A stretch of 64,000 nt of DNA from Palsa-506 sp963709075 (GTDB lineage Bacteria; Actinomycetota; Actinomycetes; Streptosporangiales; Streptosporangiaceae), in contig CAVPUY010000010.1 in assembly GCA_963709075.1 (NCBI GenBank), positions 248,001 through 312,000 of the forward strand, in the 5' to 3' direction. A program made the position numbers and the translations under genes. Shown piece by piece: positions 47,960-56,144 of the stretch. Position 1 is the stretch's first letter; each line of letters starts with the position of its first letter. The notes under the pieces were generated by a model. That model saw only the letters and a list, made by a program, of their open reading frames with translations, did not search any database and was not told the origin of the DNA.

Positions 47960-48927
47960 CTATGCTGCGGTCGGCCGCGCTTCGATCGGCAATCTTGGCC
48001 GGGCGCCGCCCACCCGCAGCGCGTCCCGGATGGTTGCCGCCACCTTGGCAGGCTCGTTCCTGATCTGCGCCGGCGTGAAATGCAGCACCAGGGGATGCCG
48101 CTGGCGGTCATCCTGGCATGTCGTTCGATGGTTCGCCGCCAGTGCGCAGGCGAAAGATGCCACTCACGCGAGTCCACCTCGGCAGCCACCCCTGCCTCCG
48201 GCCACCAGCAGTCAGGCATCGCCAGGAAGTCGGCTTCGAGATAGAGGCGGGGATTGAAGATGGGCATCGGCAGCCTGGCCCGCTTGATCAGGTCGTGCAG
48301 GTCGCCCTCGGTGGTGGACCTGACGCCGACCGCCACCTCGGCCAGGGCCAGTCTCAGCCGCGCCGAGCCCTGAACTGGCCCGTTACCGAGCTCCCGGTCG
48401 AGGCAGCCGATGGAGCAGAGCCCGTTCTGCACCGCATCGGCGACGATGGCGCGGACGTCGCGGAGGCTGGTGAGCTGCCGCGCTGTATCCGCGACGGCCC
48501 GGTCCACCTGGGTAAAGGAGACTAGCCCGCGGTCGCCGCACACCCACTTGGGCATCCGAGTCGTATAGCAGATCCGCACGAAACCAGCGTCCTTGCGGCG
48601 CCGCCCGCTTGGCACGAGCACGTCGATCATTCCGTCTCCCGGGGCCCGGAGGCCATGCCGCCGGAGTGCCGCGGGGCCGGTCAGAACGCTGCCCGGACCG
48701 GCATAGAGTAACGCGGCAATCTCCTTCTGCGCCGCATCCGGGCTGCCGGTCACCGCCAGGTAGACACCGGGAAGCAGCCGCTGCCACGGACCGCCTACGC
48801 GAATCCTGTACTCGAGTGCCCGCTGGGTCATCCCGCAGTCGGCAGCCTGGCGGCGCGCGATGACGTGATGCTGTGCGCGCAGGGTTGCGTCGAGGGCAGT
48901 GCCATCAAGCTTCTTCGAGCGCGTCAT
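47960..48927 (-). pseudogene. Solitary AbiEi-like HTH / DUF559-type endonuclease protein, copy 2 (frameshifted)
   Basis: About 322 residues when repaired. ATG 48927 gives MTRSKKLDGTALDATLRAQH. The AbiEi-type winged helix has HVIARRQAADCGMTQRALEY, then WQRLLPGVYLAVTG. A middle part has MIDVLVPSGRRRKDAGFVRI. The C-terminal nuclease-like part has AAEVDSREWHLSPAHWRRTI and, after a shift in a C-run at about 48090, LVLHFTPAQIRNEPAKVAAT. Asp/Glu and the RHARM arginines resemble the DUF559/Vsr fold, but a full PD-(D/E)xK set is not certain. It is a paralogue of copy 1, with no toxin gene beside it. It is bracketed by 56-bp palindromes, and its upstream region carries a 22-bp dyad array. Confidence 0.74.
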
Positions 48928-48969
48928 ACCTCGCAGGGTGCCAGCCCGGTACGACAAATGGCGCCGCCT

Positions 48970-49102
48970 GCTCAGGCTTCCCCCGGCCGCTTGCTCAGGT
49001 TTCCCGAGCCGCCTGCTCAGGTTTCCCGAGCCGCCTGCTCAGGTTTCCCGAGCCGCCTGCTCAGGTGTCCCGAGCCGCATGCTCAGGTGTCTCCGGCCAC
49101 CT
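48970..49102. repeat. 22-bp iteron-like dyad array upstream of AbiEi-like copy 2
   Basis: Six units beginning GCTCAGG at 48970, 48993, 49015, 49037, 49059 and 49081; spacing is 22 bp after the first (23). Three central units are identical. Each contains the near-palindrome GCTCAGGTTTCCCGAGC, so each is a dyad, and 22 bp is about two helical turns. The array ends 43 bp before the start codon. There are no unique spacers, so it is not CRISPR. Confidence 0.88.
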
Positions 49103-49120
49103 GCCACCCCGTCGGCCTGG

Positions 49121-49176
49121 GTGGTGGATCGCGCGATCGCACACCTTGGGTGGTGCGCGATCGCGCGATCCACCAC
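49121..49176. repeat. 56-bp palindrome, upstream copy of AbiEi-like locus 2
   Basis: Arms of 25 bp with one mismatch around TTGGGT, immediately upstream of the 22-bp array and 194 bp from the gene start. Same orientation as the 47810 copy. Its arms are identical to the inverted copy at 33187. From 49177 to 49367 I see no feature apart from the 20-bp tail shared with the other copy. Confidence 0.92.
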
Positions 49177-49367
49177 GTTCGGGCGGGGCCGGGCAGAGCC
49201 TGGATCCGGCGCGGAAGCGAATCCAGACCGGGGACCGTGCGGCAGACTCGGCTTGTTCGCCTCGGCGGATCCGCTCAGCCGCAATCAGCTGCCGTCAGGC
49301 CCGGCTCGCCCAGCTGCTGTGCGGCCCGGCTGACCGGAGCCGGGCCGAACTGCAGCTTCTGGCGAGA

Positions 49368-51158
49368 TCAGTCGAGGTAGTCGCGGAGGACCTGGGACCG
49401 GGATGGGTGGCGGAGCTTCGACATGGTCTTCGACTCGATCTGGCGGATCCGCTCCCGGGTCACGCCATAGACCTTGCCGATCTCATCCAGCGTCTTCGGC
49501 TGCCCGTCGGTGAGGCCGAACCGCATCGAGACGACTCCTGCCTCACGCTCGGACAGGGTGTCGAGCACCGAGTGCAGCTGCTCCTGCAGCAGCGTGAAGC
49601 TGACCGCCTCGCCCGGCTGGATCGCCTCGGAGTCCTCGATCAGGTCGCCGAACTCGCTGTCGCCGTCCTCGCCGAGCGGCGTGTGCAGGGAGATGGGCTC
49701 GCGCCCGTACTTCTGCACCTCGATGACCTTCTCCGGGGTCATGTCGAGCTCGGCGGCTAGTTCCTCCGGGGTCGGCTCCCGGCCCAGGTCCTGCAGCATC
49801 TGCCGCTGCACCCGGGCCAGCTTGTTGATGACCTCCACCATGTGCACAGGAATGCGGATCGTGCGGGCCTGGTCGGCCATTGCCCGCGTGATCGCCTGCC
49901 GGATCCACCAGGTGGCGTAGGTCGAGAACTTGTAGCCCTTGGTGTAGTCGAACTTCTCCACCGCGCGGATCAGGCCGAGGTTCCCTTCCTGGATCAGGTC
50001 AAGGAACAGCATCCCGCGGCCGGTGTACCGCTTGGCCAGCGACACCACCAGCCGCAGGTTCGCCTCCAGCAGGTGGTTCTTCGCCCGCCTGCCGTCGTCG
50101 GCTATCCACTCAAGGTCACCGCGCGCGTCTGGCCGCAGCGTACCCCGGCCCTCGGCGAGCTTCTCCTCGGCGAACAGGCCGGCCTCGATCCGCTTCGCCA
50201 GCTCGACCTCCTGCTCCGCGTTGAGCAGCGGTACCTTGCCGATCTGCTTCAGGTAATCCTTCACCGGGTCAGCTGTGGCGCCCGCTGCCGCTACCTGTGC
50301 CGCAGGGAGGTCCTCGTCGTCGTCGCCGTAGACGAAAGCCTCGTCCTCGCCCTCCTCGCCGGCCTTCGCAGCGACGGGAGCGGCAGCGGCTGCGGGCTCG
50401 GCGGACGCCTGCCCCTTGGCCGACGCGGCCGGGCCGGCCACGGCTTCCGCCGGGTCATCGGCATCCGCGGCATCGGCGTCCGCGTCAGCATCGGCCTGGG
50501 CAGGCTCGGCATCGACTTCAAGCCCGGCGGCGGGGTCATCATCCTCGTCGAGATCGGCCAGGTCCGCTAGATCGACCTCGACGTCGACTTCCAGGTCTGC
50601 GACGGACGCAAGATCGGCGACGTCGAAGTCGGCCTCCACGTCGACCTCGGCTTCGACATCAAGCTCGAGGTCATCCACCGGGCCTGCGGACCCTGCGCCG
50701 CCGTCCCTGCCAGCTGAGCCGGCCTCCGGGCTGGCGTCGCCGCCCTGGCCGGCCGCGGACGGACCGCCTGAACGCTCCTGGACCGCCGTGCCGGACCGGC
50801 CGGACGTGCCGGGCTGGGCGGCCCGGCGTGCCGCCTTCCGGCTGCGCCTGGTGTCGCGCCCGCGGTCCTGCTGGTCGGCCGTCACTGCGGCGCCACCCTG
50901 TTCTGCTGCTCCGTCGTCGGCTGCCGCCGCTGCGCGACCCGGTGAATTCGCTGGCCGGGCAGCATCAGCGTGCGTGGCGGAACCTTCGGACGCGGAAGCG
51001 CGTTGATTCTTAGCAGATGCATCACCTTCCACCAGCGCCACCGCTGCGTCAGCCGAGCCGCGTCGCTGGGACGTCTGCGCGGACGACCGCCCGTTCTGGG
51101 CGGACGTCTCTGGCTGCCTCCGCGCTGCGGAGCCTGCAGCGCTTGCCACCGCAGTCAC
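49368..51158 (-). CDS. hrdB: Principal RNA polymerase sigma factor (SigA/HrdB), long acidic N-terminus
   Basis: Group 1 sigma-70, 596 residues from GTG 51158, which has AAGGAAGGG just upstream; a GTG at 51185 lacks one. Region 1.2 starts at DPVKDYLKQIGKVPLLNAEQ. Region 2 has NLRLVVSLAKRYTGRGMLFL, GNLGLIRAVEKFDYTKGYKF and STYATWWIRQAITRAMADQ. Region 3 is RIPVHMVEVINKLARVQRQM, and region 4 has TLDEIGKVYGVTRERIRQIE. The first ~300 residues are low complexity, with a striking Asp/Val alternation (DLELDVEAEVDVEADFDVAD and repeats) and no clear region 1.1. The core is normal, so it should direct housekeeping transcription. Confidence 0.95.
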   Translation of the reverse strand: MTAVASAAGSAARRQPETSAQNGRSSAQTSQRRGSADAAVALVEGDASAKNQRASASEGSATHADAARPANSPGRAAAAADDGAAEQGGAAVTADQQDRGRDTRRSRKAARRAAQPGTSGRSGTAVQERSGGPSAAGQGGDASPEAGSAGRDGGAGSAGPVDDLELDVEAEVDVEADFDVADLASVADLEVDVEVDLADLADLDEDDDPAAGLEVDAEPAQADADADADAADADDPAEAVAGPAASAKGQASAEPAAAAAPVAAKAGEEGEDEAFVYGDDDEDLPAAQVAAAGATADPVKDYLKQIGKVPLLNAEQEVELAKRIEAGLFAEEKLAEGRGTLRPDARGDLEWIADDGRRAKNHLLEANLRLVVSLAKRYTGRGMLFLDLIQEGNLGLIRAVEKFDYTKGYKFSTYATWWIRQAITRAMADQARTIRIPVHMVEVINKLARVQRQMLQDLGREPTPEELAAELDMTPEKVIEVQKYGREPISLHTPLGEDGDSEFGDLIEDSEAIQPGEAVSFTLLQEQLHSVLDTLSEREAGVVSMRFGLTDGQPKTLDEIGKVYGVTRERIRQIESKTMSKLRHPSRSQVLRDYLD

Positions 51159-51461
51159 CCCTTCCTTCGCTGGCTGGCGGCCCACCGTAGTGCGCTCGAC
51201 CTATGGCTGACCGGACTCGCAAGCGACACGGACACCCTCTCCTGCGTGCGTATGGCGGGGAATGGACCCTACCGCGCGGGTCTCGCTGCTTGGACGATGC
51301 CAGGCACCGGACTCATTCCACACGGTGCAGCGGCCCGGGCTGGCTGATCTCCTGTCCCCACCTTAGGCGGAGTCGGGAGGTAGGTCGTACAACCCCGACT
51401 TCCTGCCGGGCAGGGGCCTGCCGCCGGGCGGGCCGGTGCCGGACCATGATTCCCGCATTGT
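51159..51461. other. Intergenic region upstream of the sigma factor gene
   Basis: A 303-bp gap between two minus-strand genes; it must hold the sigma gene promoter. Its sequence is less GC-rich around 51210-51300. I could not assign a clear -10/-35 pair. Confidence 0.35.
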
Positions 51462-53705
51462 TCACGCCTTACCCCTCCTAGCGGGCGTCGCGGTGGCCGG
51501 CTTCCTGGCCGGCACCACCCCGTCGCGCCTCGGCATGTGCAGCACCAGGACGGTCACGTCGTCGTCCTGCTCATAGCCAGTGAGCATCCGCTCAACGAGG
51601 TAGTCAAGCAGCCTGGCAGGATCCTCAACCACTTCAGCTGGCGCCTGCGCAGCCACCGCCACCAGTTCATCCAGACCGGAGTCGAGGCCGCGCCTTCGGT
51701 TCTCCACAAGTCCATCGGAATAAAGCACCGCAGTGTTGCCTGGCGGCAGCCGGAAAGCATACTGCTGCCGCGGGCTGGCCCAGCCTAGCGGCGTTCCCGC
51801 CTCCGTCGTATCCAGCCGCGGCGGGGCATCGCCTGACAGCAGCAGCGGTGGCAGGTGACCTGCATTACCAGCCATACCGTCGCCGGTCTCGGGGTCCACG
51901 ACGAGATACGCGACCGTGGTCACCTGCTCCTCGAGTTCGGTCGCGACGAAGAGCCGGTCGAGACCAGCCAGTACGGCGGCAGGCCGCGGGTCAGTCAGTG
52001 CAAGGGCGCGCAGCGCATTGCGGACCCGGCCCATGCCGGCCGCGGCGGTCAGGCCCTTGCCCATCACATCCCCGGCGGCCACCGCCAGCTTGCCGTCCGG
52101 CAGCCGGAAGGCGTCGTACCAGTCGCCGCCGATCTCCATGTTCCTGGTGACCGGCAGGTAGCTGGCCTCAAGCACGATGCCGGGCACGGTCGGCAGCCGG
52201 TCGGGAAGGAGGCTCCGCTGCAGCGTCTCCGCCGTGGTGTGCTCGCGCTCGAACAGCGAGGCGCGCTCCATCGCGAGCGCGCACTGGCCGGCCAGCGCCT
52301 CGAGGAACACCCGTTCCTCTTCGGTGATCTGCCGTGGCCTGGTGAAAGAGAACCGCAGTGCTCCCAGTGGCGCCCCGGCCGCGATCAGCGGCAGCCCGAC
52401 CCAGGCGCGCTCGTCGCTGTGCTGCAAGAACAGGTCGACGTTGGTCACGCCCTCGAACTGCCTGCGCATGCTTTCCGGGCTCTCCACGAGCAACGGCCGC
52501 CGGGCCAGGATGGCAGCCGTCATCACGCTTGGCGTGTCCAGCGGAATGTCGCCGCTCGGCGCCCCTGGGCCGTCCGGCATGCCGCCAGGGGTAACTGTCC
52601 GCAGCCGGAGCCGCTCGGGGTCAAGCAACGCGACGACAGAGCGGTCCGCGCCGATCGCTGAGCGCCCGACCTCGGTGATCACCTCGACGACCTGCTCGAC
52701 GGTCAGCGCCTCGGCCAGCATGGACGTGGCCTGCTGCAGCCGCGCCGTGCGCAGCGCAGCGGCCGAGAGCTGCTCGGTCAGCCGGCCCCGCATCTCCTCG
52801 GCCTCGCGCTGGCCGGTGACATCGGTGCTCGCGCCGACCCATTCGACGATCTTGCCATCTCGCTCGATCGGGACCGCGCGGACGTCATAGTGGCGGTAGG
52901 AGCCGGTCTTCGTCCGCACCCGGTAGCGGCTGTCGAACACCTTCCCGGTCTGTACGCAGTCTCGCCAGTCCCGCTCCACCCGCTCGCGGTCTTCCGGGTG
53001 AATGGCATCGAGCCACCCGTTGCCCTGATACTCCTCCGCGCTCTGGCCGGTGATCCAGCGCCATTCGGGAGAATCCTCGGCGATCTCGCCGGTCGGCGTG
53101 GTTACCCAGACGACCTGGGCGCCGGCCTGGACCAGCGACCGATAACGCTCCTCGCTCCGCCGGACCGCCTCCTCGGAGTTCTGCCGGTCGGTGATGTCGA
53201 CGGCTATCAGGGCCACTCCGGTGATATCGCCGTCCGGGTCGTGGGACGGGAACCAGGAGAAGGCCCAGTGCCGCACCTGCTGGCCGACCGTAGTGTCCGC
53301 ACCGGCCCTGCCCCGCTGCGGCCTGACTGCCGCCTGCGCATCGCCGTCGGCAGCGTCGGCAACGCCGGCCGGCGGCTCCGGCGGGATCACCGGGAAGGTA
53401 ATGGACTGGTCGGACTCGAACATCGGCTGGTCTTCCGCAAGCACGTGCCGGATCGCGGACTCCGCCCGCTCGGAAAGCTGCCGGGGCCATACTTGCGAGG
53501 GCAGGCGGCCGATATGGTCCGCCTGGTCGGCGCCGTGCCAGCGGGCCAGGGTCTGGTTCACCCGGCGGAAACGCAGGTCAGCACCGAAGAAGGCAAAGCC
53601 GATCGGCGCCTCGCGCAGCAGCGTAGCGAGCAGCGCCGAATCTGAGACGTCCATTCCGGACACGCGTGGCCTCGGCACCGAAGTATCGGTGCTCACCGCG
53701 AGCAC
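51462..53705 (-). CDS. PAS-PAS-GAF-PP2C (SpoIIE-type) protein phosphatase
   Basis: A 747-residue signalling phosphatase. PAS 1 is at about 20-180 (REAPIGFAFFGADLRFRRVN). PAS 2 plus PAC is at about 190-310 (YRSLVQAGAQVVWVTTPTGE; IHPEDRERVERDWRDCVQTG). GAF is at about 330-490. The PPM domain is at about 510-720, with GGDWYDAF, AAGDVMGKGLTAAAGMGRVR, GHLPPLLL and LYSDGLVENRRR supplying metal-binding Asp residues. Such proteins dephosphorylate anti-sigma antagonists in stress or sigma-B-like switches. No anti-sigma kinase or STAS gene is adjacent. Start uncertain; M at 53654 (MDVSDSALLATLL) is an alternative. Confidence 0.88.
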   Translation of the reverse strand: MLAVSTDTSVPRPRVSGMDVSDSALLATLLREAPIGFAFFGADLRFRRVNQTLARWHGADQADHIGRLPSQVWPRQLSERAESAIRHVLAEDQPMFESDQSITFPVIPPEPPAGVADAADGDAQAAVRPQRGRAGADTTVGQQVRHWAFSWFPSHDPDGDITGVALIAVDITDRQNSEEAVRRSEERYRSLVQAGAQVVWVTTPTGEIAEDSPEWRWITGQSAEEYQGNGWLDAIHPEDRERVERDWRDCVQTGKVFDSRYRVRTKTGSYRHYDVRAVPIERDGKIVEWVGASTDVTGQREAEEMRGRLTEQLSAAALRTARLQQATSMLAEALTVEQVVEVITEVGRSAIGADRSVVALLDPERLRLRTVTPGGMPDGPGAPSGDIPLDTPSVMTAAILARRPLLVESPESMRRQFEGVTNVDLFLQHSDERAWVGLPLIAAGAPLGALRFSFTRPRQITEEERVFLEALAGQCALAMERASLFEREHTTAETLQRSLLPDRLPTVPGIVLEASYLPVTRNMEIGGDWYDAFRLPDGKLAVAAGDVMGKGLTAAAGMGRVRNALRALALTDPRPAAVLAGLDRLFVATELEEQVTTVAYLVVDPETGDGMAGNAGHLPPLLLSGDAPPRLDTTEAGTPLGWASPRQQYAFRLPPGNTAVLYSDGLVENRRRGLDSGLDELVAVAAQAPAEVVEDPARLLDYLVERMLTGYEQDDDVTVLVLHMPRRDGVVPARKPATATPARRGKA

Positions 53706-54372
53706 CCCGGTGCCGAGCGTGCACGTGCCATGAACGGCTCCTTCCTGCTCACTGCGGACACAAGAAGGCTAGCGGCAACAACGAGCACAAGAAGGCTACC
53801 GGCAACAACTACGTGCCGCCATCGGCGGCGGACAACGCGCGACGGCACGTGCCGGGCGGCAGGCCGACAGCCTGCCCGCGCCCCCGCCACCGTAGCCGCA
53901 GCCGCGGCGCTAGCCCTGGCGGTGCCGACGGCAACGCCCTGACCTGGCCGAACGCTGCTGCACCTGGCGGCCGACCGGGATCGTGGCAGCTGGCACGGCC
54001 ATCCGGGGCATATCGCATCGCGCCGTGTCAGGACAGCTACCGGACTAGTCCGTTTATGGCACGATGGGGCGGAGTCACGCCCCATCCACCCCGATCGGCG
54101 ACGGGCACATCACGGATGCAGAGAGCAGAGCACGCGTCAGCCTGGGCAGTTCGCCACGGCCAGCGCGCCAGGGCAGCCGGGCAGCACCCTCCGGCCACGG
54201 CATGCGACGGGTACCAGACCCCGGCGCTGGACAGTCATGATCACCCTGACTTGCGTGCGGAACCGGTCGCGGGCCGGATCGGCCGCCGGAATCTGCTGCG
54301 CTCTCGCAGAAACGGCCGGCGCGCCGCAGTCAGGCGTGGCATCACGCATCGTGAATCTGAAAAGCTGTCCGG
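53706..54372. other. 667-bp region without a convincing gene
   Basis: It holds a 27-bp direct duplication at 53758-53811 and several open frames with poor codon use. One minus-strand frame (stop at 53693) encodes a hydrophobic segment VVVAGSLLVLVVAASLLVSA built from the duplication and could be a tiny membrane peptide ahead of the phosphatase gene; support is weak. Control signals for both flanking divergent genes must lie here. Confidence 0.45.
53758..53811. repeat. 27-bp tandem duplication
   Basis: ACAAGAAGGCTAGCGGCAAC followed by AACGAGC is repeated at once with one internal change (G to C) and a diverged end. The multiple-of-three length keeps any overlapping frame open. Confidence 0.8.
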
Positions 54373-56144
54373 GTGAGCCCGCAGAGCCGTCGTAAGCCGC
54401 CGTCCGGCGGTGCCGGTAATTCGGGTCATTCAGGTCCACCCGGACCGCGGCCGGGATGGCCGGGCATTCCCGCTCCGCCGCCTAATGCGCTCTTCGCCGA
54501 GATGCTGCGGGCCGCAAGGGAACTGCTGGCCGTGCGCAGCCCGCTGGACGCCGAGCTGATGGTGAGCGAGATGCTGGGCACCTGGTGGGGCCAGCAGCCC
54601 GGGCGGGCTGGCGCGAAGCCAGCCCGGCGACGGCAGGCCGACGTCGAGGAGCTCGTCGGCGAGGGGCTGGTCGCCTATGCCGCCCAGCAGGGCAGCCCTG
54701 CGGCGCTGGCGCTGCTGTCTGGCATTGCCTGCCTAGGTACTCCGCGGCAGGCATCGCGGGCCGAGCAGGCAGCGCTTGCGCTGATGGAGCGCGGCGTCGC
54801 CAGGCCAGGCTGGGCGGAGCACGTCGGCGCGGTGGCTGCTGCGGACTGCTACGTCAACTCTGACGCCTTCGGCGACCGGGACGAGGTCGTCTGCGTGTTC
54901 AGCTACGCCGGGGAAGAGCCGCACGCGCTCGTGGTCATCGTCGACTACAACGCGGGCGGCATGGCCAGGGACGGCTGGGTCACCTCCCAGGTTGGGAAGC
55001 TGCTTGAACTCTGCAGGGAGACTGCTGGCCAGTCGGCCACCAGCGGATCCGGCAGCCGGTCGGCTGGCGGTTCAGCAGCCGGCGGCGGACCGGGGCCGGC
55101 GGCTCGGTCGGCCTGGTCGGCAGCCCGGCGTCCGATCGGGCCGGGCACCCCAGCTTCACGTCGCTGGAGCCGCCGCTCGCCCGGCGGCTGCTCGAATCCG
55201 CGCTCGCGGTGACCGATGCCGCGACTGACCCGCCGGTAAGCCCGTCGTTCCCGTCGTATCACGCGTTCATCAGGGCCAGGGTGCGGACCCTCCCGCCAGC
55301 CCGGGGCGCCGTCCCGTGGCCGCCTGGCGGCAGCGGCGGCGGCGTCGCCGCCCGGCGGCAGGCATGGCGGAAGGACCTCCGGGCGATGCTCGTCGCCGAG
55401 TTTCTCGCCTCGGACGAGGCCGAGGATCTCTCTGATCGGTCAGCGGCAAGCCGGTGCGCTGATCACATCGTCGACTACGGGTGTGACCGGGACTTCGGCC
55501 GCCCGCTGCGGGTCAGCCCGGCGAAGGCGGAAACGTTCCTGCTCGACTGGCTACCCCGCCGGGTAGTGCTCTCGCCCGCCGAGCAGCATGCCATGCCGCA
55601 TGTGCTCGCCGCCTGGGTCCGCTGGGCGGGGTCCAGGACCGGACTTGACGACAAGTCGATCGGCGCAGCTCTTGACGCGGTCTTCGACTCGATGGGCACG
55701 TTCACCCGGGTCTACCACGACCCGGCCGCGTTCGGCCTCGAGGCAGGCCTCGTCGCGCGGCTGCTGCCGGACTCCGACCTGGAGGCGCTGCCTCGCCGGG
55801 CGTTCGCCTTCCCTGTGCTGATGGGCCACTACCGCGGCACCGACCTCGGCGCCCTCGATCCGGCCAGGCCCGCCGACCGCAGGACGCTGCTTGCCGCCGA
55901 TCATGATGACCCGTCGGCGGGACGGGGCGACGACGCGCACATCGACCGGCACCTGGCCGTCGCCGACCGGCTCTGGCGCGGCGATCCGCCCGAGTTGTGG
56001 GAGGCCGCGCAGCGCCTGCTTGACCTCGGTGAGGATCGGCACTCCGTGCTGCATACGCTGATCGACGTAATCGCGGCGGCCGGGCATGACGAGGACGACA
56101 TCGCGACCGCGCTCGCCGAGCTGCCCCCGGAGGAGGCTGGATGA
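54373..56144 (+). CDS. Unknown protein translationally coupled to 5-oxoprolinase (one frameshift)
   Basis: About 590 residues when a one-base shift near 55030 is repaired. GTG 54373 gives MSPQSRRKPPSGG and a Pro/Gly-rich lead, then PPNALFAEMLRAARELLAVR, LVGEGLVAYAAQQGSPAALA, DEVVCVFSYAGEEPHALVVI and VDYNAGGMARDGWVTSQVGK. The second half has ARRQAWRKDLRAMLVAEFLA, DHIVDYGCDRDFGRPLRVSP, WAGSRTGLDDKSIGAALDAV and DLGEDRHSVLHTLIDVIAAA. I recognise no known domain; it is mostly helical. Its stop overlaps the 5-oxoprolinase ATG (ATGA), a strong sign of a linked role. Confidence 0.6.

Noticed and set aside
48961..49102. Possible CRISPR array
   Set aside because: The 22-bp units are back to back with no unique spacers and there are no cas genes.
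53666..54376. 236-residue plus-strand open frame
   Set aside because: Mixed Arg/Pro/His composition, no conserved pattern and overlap with the start of the phosphatase gene on the other strand.
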